Assembly: GCA_017937865.1 (NCBI GenBank) | Contig: JAGBCU010000047.1 | Coordinates: 39,049-103,048, forward strand | DNA: 64,000 nt | Source: Clostridia bacterium | Lineage (GTDB): Bacteria; Bacillota; Clostridia; Oscillospirales; Acutalibacteraceae | Direction: 5' to 3' | In this document: piece after piece, positions 17,096 through 27,169 of the stretch | Position numbering within the stretch: position 1 is the first letter of the stretch | Layout of the letters: each line of letters starts with the position of its first letter | Program-made: the position numbers and the translations under genes | The notes under the pieces: model-generated | Databases searched by the model: none | What the model was told of the DNA's origin: nothing | Seen by the model: the letters and a program-made list of their open reading frames with translations, nothing else

Positions 17096-17629
17096 CTAAC
17101 TCATTTTTTCAACCGATACCCTTGCACTGCTTATATTAAATAATGCACAAACAGTTTGGGTAATGGCATTTTTTACTTTTATATTGTCCGCACCCTGCGC
17201 GACTACCGCAACACCTTTTATTGCAGGCTCGTATACCTTTACAACAAGGCACTCTTCATTGCTTGACCCGTTTTTAATAATTATGTATTCCTCCTGAAAT
17301 TCTTTCTTTTCGTCGGTTTCACCCTTATCCTCTTTAGTGGAATAACCCTTTGCGAAAACATTTTCGTAGCTGCTTTCAAGAGTGAGCATCACCTCTACCT
17401 TTCCTGCACCGTTTATTTTTTCAAGAATAACTTCAAGCTCTTTTTCCGTTTGCTCAATATATTTTTGAGAATTAACGCTTCCGTCTTCATTAAGCGAATT
17501 TGTTGCTTGAAGGCTTCCTGAAAGCTCGCTTAAAGCTACAACCAAAAGCATAGCAACCGCCGATATAATTAAAACAATATTCTTTTTGCCGATATTGAAG
17601 GTTTTCAACTTTTTTAAAACGTTATTCAT
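17096..17629 (-). CDS. spoIIIAG: Stage III sporulation protein AG
   Basis: About 177 aa: one membrane segment (about 20-40) and a periplasmic-type ring domain with the GAGKVEVMLTLES region conserved in SpoIIIAG. It forms the large ring of the SpoIIIA-SpoIIQ complex. I favour the ATG at 17629, which overlaps the end of spoIIIAF; a GTG at 17638 is the alternative. Confidence 0.9.
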   Translation of the reverse strand: MNNVLKKLKTFNIGKKNIVLIISAVAMLLVVALSELSGSLQATNSLNEDGSVNSQKYIEQTEKELEVILEKINGAGKVEVMLTLESSYENVFAKGYSTKEDKGETDEKKEFQEEYIIIKNGSSNEECLVVKVYEPAIKGVAVVAQGADNIKVKNAITQTVCALFNISSARVSVEKMS

Positions 17630-18092
17630 TTTTAACACCGACTTCTAATACGCTTTTATATTCTTGGGAAACGTTATTTTTAATCTCTTCGATTTTATTT
17701 TGAAATTCACTTGAAACCTCTATTTTAATTCTTTCAAGAAACACGGTATTTTCTTCTTCGTCTACAGTTGTGATTATATATATTTCATATTCCTGAACTT
17801 CGCAATTTATGAGTATATTACGCATTTCGTCATAAAGTTTTTTCTCTAAAAGGCTTTGGGTATGTACTAAAGCCTGGTACCTTGTATTCTCGGTATTTGT
17901 TTCTGAACCAAAAATTTCTTCTAAATTCACGTCAACTTTCAGCAAAGGAAAAACAACGGTTGAAACTAAAAAAAGGGTGATTATAACTCTTAAGGTTTTT
18001 CGCATTTTTTCGGGAGTTATATATTCTAAAATCCCCCCTGCTAACGAGCATACCGCATAATTTAAAAGAACACTTTTTATTGCTTCATTCAT
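17622..18092 (-). CDS. spoIIIAF: Stage III sporulation protein AF
   Basis: About 156 aa with two N-terminal membrane helices and a soluble C-terminal domain, the SpoIIIAF layout. ATG at 18092 directly behind the spoIIIAE stop, with GGGTG ahead. Its 3' end overlaps the spoIIIAG start, so the genes are translationally coupled. Confidence 0.88.
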   Translation of the reverse strand: MNEAIKSVLLNYAVCSLAGGILEYITPEKMRKTLRVIITLFLVSTVVFPLLKVDVNLEEIFGSETNTENTRYQALVHTQSLLEKKLYDEMRNILINCEVQEYEIYIITTVDEEENTVFLERIKIEVSSEFQNKIEEIKNNVSQEYKSVLEVGVKNE

Positions 18093-18093
18093 T

Positions 18094-19233
18094 TTAAACA
18101 CCCTTTATAAAAATAACTACGCCTACGGAAACGACGAAAATAACAGCAGAGAAAATAATCGTTGCGCCTAATAGTACAAGGGAATCCTTTAACACCGATA
18201 GCATACCCGACGCTTTTTCAACGCCCGAAAGCTCGGCTATATTTATGGCGAGCATTAAAGCTATTATCCAACCGCCGATTTGAAGAAGAGTGGGTAAAAC
18301 GGTTACAACAACTGTTACGATACCAAAAACGCCAACCGTATTTCTTATTAAAGAAAGGCTCGATATAAGAGCATAATAGCTTTCGCTTACGGCACCGCCC
18401 ACAATAGGCAAGGTTTTACCTACAACAAATTTTACACCTCTTGCGGTTAAAGAATCAGCACCCGCACCTAAAACACCTTTTAAGGTAACGATACCCGAAA
18501 AGAAGGTAGCAACAAAGCCCAAAAAAGATATGTAAATCGTTTTTACTGTCCTTGAAAGCTTGATGCTGAAATCGTAAATATCAAAGCAAGAAAGAAAGCT
18601 CATACAACACATTGCATTTATTGCGGGCTTACTTACCCCCGAAAGCAAGGCGGAAAAAAGAGAATCTGAAAGCACGGCAAGTGAGGCGTAAGAGGTGCCT
18701 AAGCTGACGTTTCCCGAGGAAGATACAATAGCACAAAAAACGCCCGCAAATGAAACAGTAAAAACGTTTAACGTTTCAAGAACAGAAAACGAATTCAACA
18801 CTACCTGACTTACAGGCACGCAAGCACACAAAGCAACAACACTGTCACCAATAAGCCTTACCGTTGTGCTATCCCCCGTAAAAGACATAATCACAGAGGT
18901 TATTGCCATAATTCCTACAGCAGAAATAAAGAATACCGCAGGCTCCTTAAAGGCATTCCCTCCTATTTCAAAAAGGCAATTTACAACTCTTTTTATATCG
19001 GTATTGTAAAGATTTTCAAAGCTTATAGAGTCAATACCCATTTCGCTCAGAATACTTGCAGTTTCGTTTGAAATGCTATCCGTTATCTTCTCAAATTCAA
19101 ACTCTTTATTATACGTATCGATATTTGAATCTATAGAAAAAGCGGTAACACTAAAGCTAAAGAAAAGAATGATTGTGATTGATATAAATAAAAAAGCTTT
19201 TTTTAAGCTTTTGACTTTTTTTACACTCATCAT
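18094..19233 (-). CDS. spoIIIAE: Stage III sporulation protein AE
   Basis: 379 aa polytopic membrane protein with a likely signal peptide (about 10-33) and around seven or eight helices. The conserved stretch from VVNCLFEIGG through the repeated GVSKPAINA and GAGADSLTARGVKF is typical of SpoIIIAE. It is the main membrane component of the mother-cell export apparatus. ATG preceded by GGGTGA, 4 bp after spoIIIAD. Confidence 0.92.
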   Translation of the reverse strand: MMSVKKVKSLKKAFLFISITIILFFSFSVTAFSIDSNIDTYNKEFEFEKITDSISNETASILSEMGIDSISFENLYNTDIKRVVNCLFEIGGNAFKEPAVFFISAVGIMAITSVIMSFTGDSTTVRLIGDSVVALCACVPVSQVVLNSFSVLETLNVFTVSFAGVFCAIVSSSGNVSLGTSYASLAVLSDSLFSALLSGVSKPAINAMCCMSFLSCFDIYDFSIKLSRTVKTIYISFLGFVATFFSGIVTLKGVLGAGADSLTARGVKFVVGKTLPIVGGAVSESYYALISSLSLIRNTVGVFGIVTVVVTVLPTLLQIGGWIIALMLAINIAELSGVEKASGMLSVLKDSLVLLGATIIFSAVIFVVSVGVVIFIKGV

Positions 19234-19237
19234 TTTT

Positions 19238-19630
19238 TCACCCGTTAAAAATTGCCAATGCTACCTCTAATACCGCCGAAAAAACAGGTAAGGATATGCT
19301 TATTGCAAGAATTTTCACCGCTAACTCAACTACACCCGCTACAGCCCCTGCCGAGTTATCACGGCATATATCGGCAGTTACGCTACCCACGGTTAAAACT
19401 GCAAAGGCTTTTAACATAATTTTAATAGCCGTACCGCTTGAATTTGTTATTCCGTTTAAGCTGTTAAGGACTGTTAAAAAATCTTTTGTATACGGCATAA
19501 TTGCAAATATTATCAACACCGCAACGCAAATTTCTGCAACGAGAGCGAAAGAATTCAAATTGTTTTTAAGAATAAGTAAAACAACAACACCTAAAATAGC
19601 AAAAACTGCGATTTTTATTACTTCATTCAA
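19238..19630 (-). CDS. spoIIIAD: Stage III sporulation protein AD
   Basis: 130 aa, four predicted membrane helices, with the family's TADICRDNSAGAVAG motif near residue 88. Membrane subunit of the SpoIIIA complex. Start overlaps the spoIIIAC stop by four bases (ATGA). Confidence 0.92.
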   Translation of the reverse strand: MNEVIKIAVFAILGVVVLLILKNNLNSFALVAEICVAVLIIFAIMPYTKDFLTVLNSLNGITNSSGTAIKIMLKAFAVLTVGSVTADICRDNSAGAVAGVVELAVKILAISISLPVFSAVLEVALAIFNG

Positions 19631-19821
19631 AACGTCATCACCGACGAAAGCTCATCCTTTAATGAATTAAGCTCCGGCAAAAGCATCATCAGAACGATAA
19701 GCAAGCCTGCAATAGTCAGTAATAAGCTATATTCTTCTTTCCCCGCTTTTTGTAAAAGCTGATTAATTATCGCCGTAACTATTCCCACTACAGCAATTTT
19801 AAAGATAATGGTTATATCCAT
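19627..19821 (-). CDS. spoIIIAC: Stage III sporulation protein AC
   Basis: 64 aa with two membrane helices; normal size for SpoIIIAC. The QLLQKAGKEEYSLLLTIAG segment is characteristic. Overlaps spoIIIAD at its 3' end and follows spoIIIAB by four bases. Confidence 0.92.
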   Translation of the reverse strand: MDITIIFKIAVVGIVTAIINQLLQKAGKEEYSLLLTIAGLLIVLMMLLPELNSLKDELSSVMTF

Positions 19822-19825
19822 TTTG

Positions 19826-20275
19826 TCACCACGAAAAAACTATAAGCACACAAACCGACCCTAAAACGCTTAGGGCTGTGTTTACTTGTAGCTTTTCTTT
19901 ATCCTTTTCCATTCGTTGCTTCAATATAATTTCAAAACGTTGCCTGTATTCCTCGCACAAGTAAAGCTGACCCTCTGCATCCGTTGTACCTAAACGGCTT
20001 GTAAAATCGTTAAACAAGTCGCTATGCTCGTTATTGCAATAATTGTTTAATTTAATTTTGTTATCATAAAAAGTTATGTGCTTATAATTTCTGCTTTTAC
20101 TTTTTTGGTAAATTGCTTCATAATCTGCCGACAGATAACTTACCTCTGTTTTAATTAGTGATATACAGTCAAGAATTTCGGCTACGGCAGAGGTATTCTT
20201 TTTTCTTTCAACGGCTTTCATTCCGCCTGAAACAAGAATAAGTAAGGATAGCATTACACCTAAAATAAACTTCAA
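19826..20275 (-). CDS. spoIIIAB: Stage III sporulation protein AB
   Basis: 149 aa with an N-terminal membrane helix and one at the C-terminus, flanking a soluble helical domain. GspF/T2SS-like by family knowledge. Start overlaps the end of spoIIIAA (ATGA). Confidence 0.88.
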   Translation of the reverse strand: MKFILGVMLSLLILVSGGMKAVERKKNTSAVAEILDCISLIKTEVSYLSADYEAIYQKSKSRNYKHITFYDNKIKLNNYCNNEHSDLFNDFTSRLGTTDAEGQLYLCEEYRQRFEIILKQRMEKDKEKLQVNTALSVLGSVCVLIVFSW

Positions 20276-21201
20276 AGGCTTATCAACTCCTTGACCTTAC
20301 AAGGCTCGTTTTTACCCTCAAGCACAACAACCTTTTGGAAAACCCTTGCGTTAACGAGACGTTTTATATTAGGTCTTCTTAAAACCTCTTCAAAGCTTGA
20401 ACCGTGAGCCGTCGCTATAAAGCTTACACCGCTATTCATACCCGAAAGCATAGCTTTTGCTTCTTCATCCGTTCCGATTTCATCAAGCACAATAATATCA
20501 GGCGAAAGAGTTCTGACGGCTATTTCCGTACCTACGGCTTTCGGATAAAGTGTCAGCACATCTGTGTGGACGCCCACGTCAGCACCTACACCAAATGAAC
20601 GGGAAGCGATTTCGTCACGTTCGTCAATTATTGCAGTCTTTAGCGGATTAAGAACGTTGCCGCCAGAAAAGTGACGGCATAAGTCACGTATTAAGGTTGT
20701 TTTACCTGACAAGGGTGCACCGACTATCAAAAAAGAGGTGCAATCCATTCCGATTTTACTTAACAGATCGCAGGAGCAACCGTAAAACTCTCTCGAAACT
20801 CTTATGTTTACAGAATTAAAGGACGAAACCGAATAAACTGCCCCGTTTTTCATAACCGCCCTCCCCGCAACACCGGCTTTACAGCCGTTTCGCAGGGGTA
20901 TAAAGCCCTTTGCTATCATATCCTGATAAGTATGTAAAGAACGGCGGGAAAGACTGAAAACTATTTCTTGAAGGTCCTTTTCATCTGTTTTAATCAAGCT
21001 TTCAGAAAACGAAACCGTTATCATTCCGTTTTCAGTGATATAATAAACCTCATTTTTTGTGTTTAACGTTATAGGTTCGCCGTTTCTAAAGCGAATTTCT
21101 TTTATTTCTGTTGCTAAATTTTCAGGTATATTACTAAGAATACTTTTATAGTTTTCGGGCAATAGTGATATTGCATTTAAAAAATCCTTTATATTTATCA
21201 C
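20272..21201 (-). CDS. spoIIIAA: Stage III sporulation protein AA (secretion-type ATPase)
   Basis: About 310 aa. P-loop VGAPLSGKTTLIRD near residue 165, Walker B DIIVLDEIGTDEE near 235 and a conserved TAHGSS near 265: the GspE/AAA-type motor of the SpoIIIA complex. First gene of the operon. The start is unclear. A GAAAGGAG site at 21202-21208 overlaps the TTG at 21210 and touches a GTG at 21201; the codon at ideal distance is ATA. No ATG is available in frame before the conserved region, so GTG 21201 is a provisional choice. Confidence 0.88.
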   Translation of the reverse strand: MINIKDFLNAISLLPENYKSILSNIPENLATEIKEIRFRNGEPITLNTKNEVYYITENGMITVSFSESLIKTDEKDLQEIVFSLSRRSLHTYQDMIAKGFIPLRNGCKAGVAGRAVMKNGAVYSVSSFNSVNIRVSREFYGCSCDLLSKIGMDCTSFLIVGAPLSGKTTLIRDLCRHFSGGNVLNPLKTAIIDERDEIASRSFGVGADVGVHTDVLTLYPKAVGTEIAVRTLSPDIIVLDEIGTDEEAKAMLSGMNSGVSFIATAHGSSFEEVLRRPNIKRLVNARVFQKVVVLEGKNEPCKVKELISL

Positions 21202-21284
21202 TCCTTTCAAAAAAATATTATTATCACTTGTCCGTTTTTAGAACAAAATTAACCTTTTATTTAAAATTATAAAGTTAAAAACCA

Positions 21285-21313
21285 TTGAAAGATAATTACA
21301 TATATGGTAAAAT
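21285..21313 (+). promoter_or_regulatory. Promoter of the YfhO-like gene
   Basis: TTGAAA, 17 bases, TAAAAT, again with ATATATGG directly before the -10 box. Confidence 0.7.
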
Positions 21314-21352
21314 TTACGATGTATAAAAATGTGTAAAAAGGAAGAAAAAGCA

Positions 21353-24256
21353 ATGAAAAACACAGACCTTAAGCAGAAAAAAAGCAACCCTTTGTTAAAA
21401 GGTTGCCGTAATACAAAATATTCCTGGCTTGCTGCAGCCTGCACCTTGGGTATTATGATTATAGTTTACTATTGCTATGACTTAATCCCCTTCGGTGACG
21501 TTACTATTTTAAGAATGGACCTTTATCATCAGTACGGTCCCCTTTTTGCAGAGCTTTACGAAAGGGTTACTAATCTTGATAGCCTTTTATATTCGTGGAC
21601 CTCGGGTGGCGGTAGCTCTTTTTTAGGAAACTTTTTTAACTATCTTTCTTCACCTACTCTTATAATTATGCTTCTTTTCGGTCATAGAAATATGCCCGAA
21701 GCAATTGCGGCTATGATTCTTGTTAAAGCAGTTATAGCTTCCTTTACTTTTTCTTACTTTTTATCAAAAAAATTCGATAACAAAACCCCGTTAATTTCTG
21801 CCTTTGGCGTTCTTTATGCTTGTAGCGGTTATTTTATAGCATACTATTGGAACGTTATGTGGCTTGACTCCTTCTACCTTTTCCCTCTTGTGATTTTAGG
21901 TATTGAACAGCTTATATCACAAAGAAAAATGAAGTTATATACGATAACTCTTGCTTTAACTCTTATTACAAACTACTATATGGGTTATATGGTTTGTATT
22001 TTCTCTGTGCTTTACTTTATTTATTACTATTTCTCAAGCTACGATTTTTCTGCAACGTATTTCGGAAAGCTTGCTAAAAGAGAAAAAGGTTTAAAAGGTC
22101 TTTTCAAGTGGGGCTATAACAATTTAAGAAATTCAAGATTTTTTGACAGCGGTGTAAGATTTGCCTTTACATCAGCAAGTGCCGCACTTCTTTCCTGCTT
22201 TATGCTTCTTCCTGTTTACTTTATCTTGATGAATTGCTCGGCTACCTCCGGCACTTGGCCTCAAGAATTCAAAACCTATTTCTCAATATTCGATTTCCTT
22301 GCAAACCATCTTGCATACCTTGACCCCACAATAAGAAGTAGCGGAACCGATGTTCTTCCTAACGTTTATTGCGGTATGCTTACGGTTATGCTTTTTCCTC
22401 TTTTCATTTTCTCAAATAAAATATCATTTAAAGAAAAGATTTTCAGCGTAGGTATTTTAGGGGTAATGTTTGCAAGCTGTTATACAAACTACCTTAACTA
22501 CATCTGGCACGGCTTCCACTTCCCCAATGATTTACCCTACCGTTTCTCTTATATGTATTCCTTCTTGCTTTTAATTTTCGCATTTAAAGCAATTACATTT
22601 ATTAAAGAATACACTACAAGACAAATTATCGGCATCGGTACTGCAACCGTATTTTTCGTTATTATGGTGCAGGAAATCGGCTCTAAAAACTTTAGTGAAA
22701 CAGGCGTTTGGATTTCAGTAGCATTTATCGGTATTTACTGCCTCGCTTTAGGTATTCTTAAAAATGACCGTTATCCTAAAATCGCAGCTGCGGCACTCAT
22801 ACTTTGCTCTGTTTGTGCTGAATATACCGTTGCTAACACAAACAACTACAGTATGGACCAGACAAAGACCAACTACGTTGGCGATTACAACGATTTCGTT
22901 GCCGTTAAAGACAAGATAGACGAATACGAGGGTAACGAGTCGTACAGAATGGAATTAACAGCTCTCAGGGCTCGTATGGACCCCTGCTGGTATTACTATA
23001 ACGGTGTTTCAACCTTTACCTCTATGGCATACGAAAAGGTTGCTAATATGCAATCTCATTTAGGTATGTTCAGTAACTATATTAACAGCTACACCTATAA
23101 CAGACAAACACCCGTTTACAACGCTTTCTTTGCTTTAGATTATATAGTTGATAACTACACGGGCTCAAAGCCTGCTATGAACAGCAAATACTATAAAGAA
23201 ATTGCTACAGAAAACAAATACACCGCATACGAAAACCTTTATACTCTCCCGATTGCCTTCAGGGCTAATGAGGATATCGCTATCTGGTCACACGATAACA
23301 CGAATCCCTTTGAGGTGCAGAGTGAGTTATTCGGCTACGCTACGGGTATTCACACAGTTTTCAGTGATATTGAAGTAACTGATATTTCAGGCTCGGGTGC
23401 ATATTGCAGTGACTACACCTATAGCGATATAGGTTGCTATTCATACACGGTAACTAATACCGCAGGCGGTGCTTCACTCAGCTTTACTTTAACTGCCTTA
23501 GAAAGCGGAAACGCTTACGTTTATCTTAAAACGGGTGCTAACACAATCGCAAACGCAACCTTTACTCTTCCCGACGGCACAGCAGTTTATCAGAATATTG
23601 ATACTAAGCCTTATATACTCGATTTAGGCTACCTTAACAAGGGTGACGTTGTTTCAGTATACGCTCCTATTAAGGAAGGTACTGACGGCTACGTTTATTT
23701 ATACGCAGTAACTCTTAACGACGAAGCTTTTGAAACAGGTTATAATCAATTAAAGAAAGATTCTCTTAACGTTACAACCTTTGAGGAAAGAAATATCGAA
23801 GGTGATATAAACGTTTCTGAAGACGGTATTCTTTACACCTCAATTAACTATGACACAGGCTGGTCAGTTTATATTGACGGTGAAAAGGTTTCGGCAGACG
23901 ATATCGTGCCTTTAGGCACAAACGCTCTTTTAGGTGTAAGAATAACTGAGGGCGAGCATACTGTACAGTTTAAATACACCCCTCAAGGTCTTATAATCGG
24001 TTGCGTAATCTCTGTGACAACTCTTATTATGCTTCTACTCCTTTGCTCATTAATTAAAACGGGCTTATTCAAATTCAATCCTCCTCTTTACGTTGAGGAA
24101 GACGAAATTGAGGCTGAAGACAATACTGTCACAGAAAACAAAAATACTATTATTGATGACATTGACAATTTGTTGAATTCACTTAACTTTGATGAAGCTT
24201 CAATTGAAACAGAAAACACCGAGGCTGTTAACGATACAAACGAAAAAGAGGACTAG
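21353..24256 (+). CDS. YfhO family multi-pass membrane protein
   Basis: 967 aa. About a dozen membrane helices fill the first half, with the family's MDLYHQYGPLFAELYERV between the first two and YLDPTIRSSGTDVLPNVYCG further on. A large extracytoplasmic domain follows (about 480-870), then a last helix (about 880-905) and an acidic cytoplasmic tail. YfhO proteins (GT-C fold) act in glycosylation of lipoteichoic acid or other cell-wall polymers, by knowledge of Bacillus and Listeria members; the acceptor here is unknown. I chose ATG 21353 because AAGGAAG lies ahead; the upstream in-frame ATG 21329 has no site. The next gene begins two bases after its stop. Confidence 0.87.
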   Translation: MKNTDLKQKKSNPLLKGCRNTKYSWLAAACTLGIMIIVYYCYDLIPFGDVTILRMDLYHQYGPLFAELYERVTNLDSLLYSWTSGGGSSFLGNFFNYLSSPTLIIMLLFGHRNMPEAIAAMILVKAVIASFTFSYFLSKKFDNKTPLISAFGVLYACSGYFIAYYWNVMWLDSFYLFPLVILGIEQLISQRKMKLYTITLALTLITNYYMGYMVCIFSVLYFIYYYFSSYDFSATYFGKLAKREKGLKGLFKWGYNNLRNSRFFDSGVRFAFTSASAALLSCFMLLPVYFILMNCSATSGTWPQEFKTYFSIFDFLANHLAYLDPTIRSSGTDVLPNVYCGMLTVMLFPLFIFSNKISFKEKIFSVGILGVMFASCYTNYLNYIWHGFHFPNDLPYRFSYMYSFLLLIFAFKAITFIKEYTTRQIIGIGTATVFFVIMVQEIGSKNFSETGVWISVAFIGIYCLALGILKNDRYPKIAAAALILCSVCAEYTVANTNNYSMDQTKTNYVGDYNDFVAVKDKIDEYEGNESYRMELTALRARMDPCWYYYNGVSTFTSMAYEKVANMQSHLGMFSNYINSYTYNRQTPVYNAFFALDYIVDNYTGSKPAMNSKYYKEIATENKYTAYENLYTLPIAFRANEDIAIWSHDNTNPFEVQSELFGYATGIHTVFSDIEVTDISGSGAYCSDYTYSDIGCYSYTVTNTAGGASLSFTLTALESGNAYVYLKTGANTIANATFTLPDGTAVYQNIDTKPYILDLGYLNKGDVVSVYAPIKEGTDGYVYLYAVTLNDEAFETGYNQLKKDSLNVTTFEERNIEGDINVSEDGILYTSINYDTGWSVYIDGEKVSADDIVPLGTNALLGVRITEGEHTVQFKYTPQGLIIGCVISVTTLIMLLLLCSLIKTGLFKFNPPLYVEEDEIEAEDNTVTENKNTIIDDIDNLLNSLNFDEASIETENTEAVNDTNEKED

Positions 24257-24258
24257 AA

Positions 24259-25803
24259 ATGTTTTCAAAAATAAAAAGTGTAGGGCTTTTAGGCTTAGAG
24301 TCCTATATGCTTGACGTTGAGTTGAATATTACGGGTGGTAAATTTTCTATTGAGATAGTAGGTCTTCCCGATACGGCAGTAAGCGAGGCTAAAGAGCGAA
24401 TTATGGCAGCAATCAGTAACTCCGGTTACGAGATGCATATGACGTCACACCACACCTTTAACCTTGCACCTGCAGACGTAAAAAAGGAAGGCTCTGTTTA
24501 CGATTTACCTATGGCAGTTGCGGTTTTATCGGCAACAAAGCAAATCCGCGGTGATTATAAGGAATCTGTTTTCATAGGTGAATTATCGCTTTCAGGTACA
24601 GTTAAAAGCATTAAAGGCGTTTTACCTATGGTTATTGCCTCTAAAGAACACGGTGTCAAGGATATTTATGTGCCGTTTGACAACTGCGAGGAAGCAGCTG
24701 TTATTGACGGTATAAACGTTTACGGCGTTAAAAGCTTAAAGGAATTAGTTGAGCATATTAACGACGTTAACAAATTAAAGCCCGTTGAGGTAAAGCCCTT
24801 TAAGCATTACGAATTACCCGACTATCTCCCCGATTTTAAGGACGTTAAAGGTCAGTTTGAGGTTAAAAGAGCTTTAGAGGTTGCAGCAGCAGGCGGTCAC
24901 AACGTTATGATGATAGGTCCTCCCGGCTCGGGTAAAAGTATGTTGGCAAAAAGAATTCCTACAATTCTTCCCGACATCACTGTTGATGAAGCACTTGAAA
25001 CAACAAAGATTTATTCTCTTTCGGGTAATCTTTCAAAAGAAAATCCTATAATCAATTACAGACCCTTCAGAGCACCTCACCATTCCGTTTCCCCTGCAGG
25101 TCTTTCGGGTGGCGGTACTATACCGAAGCCGGGTGAGCTTTCGCTTGCTCATAACGGAGTTTTATTTCTTGATGAATTACCCGAGTTTACCCGAAACACA
25201 ATGGAAGTACTCCGTCAGCCTATCGAAAACGGAACGATTACAATTTCAAGAGCCGCTTGTGCTCTTACATATCCTTGCTCGGTTATGCTTATTTGTGCTA
25301 TGAACCCTTGTCCTTGCGGTTATTTCGGTCATCCTACAAGAAAATGCTCTTGTCCTAAAAACGCCCCCGCAAGATATTTGTCTAAGGTTTCGGGTCCGCT
25401 TCTTGACAGACTTGATATTCATATTGAGGTACCCCCTGTTGATTTCAATCAGCTTTCAGACAGAGAAGAGAGCGAATCATCAGCATCGATAAGAGAGCGA
25501 GTAAACAAAGCACGAAAAATACAGTTAGAAAGATTTAAAGGTACAAACGTTACCTGCAATGCAAAAATGACATCTTCTTTAACGAGAAAATATTGTGTGC
25601 TTTCTGAAACGGCATCTAAAACCCTTGAGCTTTCCTTTGAAAAGCTCGGTCTTTCCGCAAGAGCTTATGATAAAATACTTAAGGTTGCAAGAACGATTGC
25701 TGACCTTGACGGAGCCGAGAATATTGAAAACAAGCATATTCTTGAGGCTATTCAATACAGAAGCCTTGACAGAAAATTTTGGAAAGCGGATGAAGAAATA
25801 TGA
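24259..25803 (+). CDS. comM: YifB/ComM family Mg-chelatase-like AAA+ ATPase
   Basis: 514 aa. N-terminal Lon-like/S5 domain (about 1-170), AAA+ core (about 190-400) with Walker A GPPGSGKSML near 220 and Walker B VLFLDELPEF near 300, a CPCGYFGHPTRKCSC zinc-like loop near 350, and the C-terminal Mg-chelatase domain. ComM is a hexameric helicase promoting branch migration during natural transformation, and YifB homologues are widespread in clostridia. Full length. Its stop overlaps the following ktrB start (ATGA). Confidence 0.9.
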   Translation: MFSKIKSVGLLGLESYMLDVELNITGGKFSIEIVGLPDTAVSEAKERIMAAISNSGYEMHMTSHHTFNLAPADVKKEGSVYDLPMAVAVLSATKQIRGDYKESVFIGELSLSGTVKSIKGVLPMVIASKEHGVKDIYVPFDNCEEAAVIDGINVYGVKSLKELVEHINDVNKLKPVEVKPFKHYELPDYLPDFKDVKGQFEVKRALEVAAAGGHNVMMIGPPGSGKSMLAKRIPTILPDITVDEALETTKIYSLSGNLSKENPIINYRPFRAPHHSVSPAGLSGGGTIPKPGELSLAHNGVLFLDELPEFTRNTMEVLRQPIENGTITISRAACALTYPCSVMLICAMNPCPCGYFGHPTRKCSCPKNAPARYLSKVSGPLLDRLDIHIEVPPVDFNQLSDREESESSASIRERVNKARKIQLERFKGTNVTCNAKMTSSLTRKYCVLSETASKTLELSFEKLGLSARAYDKILKVARTIADLDGAENIENKHILEAIQYRSLDRKFWKADEEI

Positions 25804-27143
25804 TAAAAAAACACTTAAAAAAGCTATCATACACGCAGTTAATCGTTTTAAGCTTCGCTTTGATTATTTTAATCGGAACAACACTCTTATGCCTTCCCAT
25901 ATCGTCAAAAAGCGGTGAAAGCACGCCTTTTTTGAATGCAATGTTTACAGCGACAAGCGCTACTTGTGTTACCGGACTGATTGTTTACGACACATATTCT
26001 CATTGGTCTTTGTTCGGTCAAAGTGTTATTATTACACTTATCCAGATAGGCGGTCTGGGAATAATGGTTTACATTTCAACGTTTGCTATGTTTCTAAAGC
26101 GTAAAATATCGGTTTACGAAAGGCGCTTGCTTATGCAGGCTTCAGGTAATATAAAGCTTGGCGGTACAGTTAAGCTTTTAAGAAGGATAGTAAAAGGAAC
26201 TTTTATTACCGAGGGTATTGGTGCTATTATTCTTTCAGTATGCTTTATACCCGAAATGGGGGTTGCAAAAGGTATTCTTAACGGTATTTTTCATTCCGTT
26301 TCAGCTTTTTGTAACGCAGGTTTCGATTTAATGGGTAAGTTTTCGCCCTACTCATCATTAACGCATTATGCAACTAATCCTGTGGTTATGATAACGATAA
26401 TAATGCTTATAGTTACCGGTGGTATCGGATTTCTTATCTGGACTGACGTTATTACCTTTAAATTCAGATTTAAGAAATACTCCTTACATTCAAAAATTGT
26501 TCTTGCAACATCAGCCATTCTTATAAGCATTCCTGCAATTCTGTTTTTATTTTTTGAATACAATAACACCTTAAAAGATTTTGATATTTTCAACAAAATC
26601 ATCAACGCTTTATTCCTTGCGGTTTCACCAAGGACGGCAGGATTCAACTCGGTTGATTTATCTTCCCTTTCTCAAAGCAGTGAAATCATTACCGATATTT
26701 TAATGCTTATAGGCGGAAGCCCCGGTTCTACTGCGGGCGGTTTAAAAACAACTACCTTTGCAGTACTTATACTTTCAATGATAGCGGCGGCTCGTCACAA
26801 TACGCATCCTGAAATTTTCAAAAGAAGACTCCCTGAGGATGCACTCAAACAAGCAACTGCAATTTTCACAATATATATAATAGCTTCTCTTGTTGCAATT
26901 ATAATTATTTGTGCACTTGAAAACAGTGATATACCTACTGTAACCTTTGAGGTTATTTCGGCAATTGGCACCGTAGGTTGTACCAAAGGATTAACACCAA
27001 CCCTCTGTGTAGCATCCAAAATAATCATTATGACTTTGATGTTTGGCGGAAGAGTCGGCGGACTATCGTTTATTCTTTCCCTTGCTGAAAAGAAAGAGAA
27101 TATACCATTAGACAGACCATCGGAAAAAATATTAATCGGTTAA
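25800..27143 (+). CDS. ktrB: TrkH/KtrB family potassium uptake membrane subunit
   Basis: 447 aa with about ten membrane helices and four selectivity-filter loops, each with a central glycine: TSATCVTGL, SAFCNAGF, GGSPGSTAGG and IGTVGCTKGL. This is the Trk/Ktr/HKT superfamily pore. It partners the RCK-domain gene 11-26 bp downstream. The ATGA overlap with comM suggests co-transcription, though no functional link is evident. Confidence 0.92.
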   Translation: MIKKHLKKLSYTQLIVLSFALIILIGTTLLCLPISSKSGESTPFLNAMFTATSATCVTGLIVYDTYSHWSLFGQSVIITLIQIGGLGIMVYISTFAMFLKRKISVYERRLLMQASGNIKLGGTVKLLRRIVKGTFITEGIGAIILSVCFIPEMGVAKGILNGIFHSVSAFCNAGFDLMGKFSPYSSLTHYATNPVVMITIIMLIVTGGIGFLIWTDVITFKFRFKKYSLHSKIVLATSAILISIPAILFLFFEYNNTLKDFDIFNKIINALFLAVSPRTAGFNSVDLSSLSQSSEIITDILMLIGGSPGSTAGGLKTTTFAVLILSMIAAARHNTHPEIFKRRLPEDALKQATAIFTIYIIASLVAIIIICALENSDIPTVTFEVISAIGTVGCTKGLTPTLCVASKIIIMTLMFGGRVGGLSFILSLAEKKENIPLDRPSEKILIG

Positions 27144-27169
27144 AAAATATAAAAATGAAGGTGAATTCA

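Noticed and set aside
21211..21284. A sigma-E promoter before spoIIIAA
   Set aside because: Expected for the operon, but I could not match the -10 and -35 boxes with confidence.
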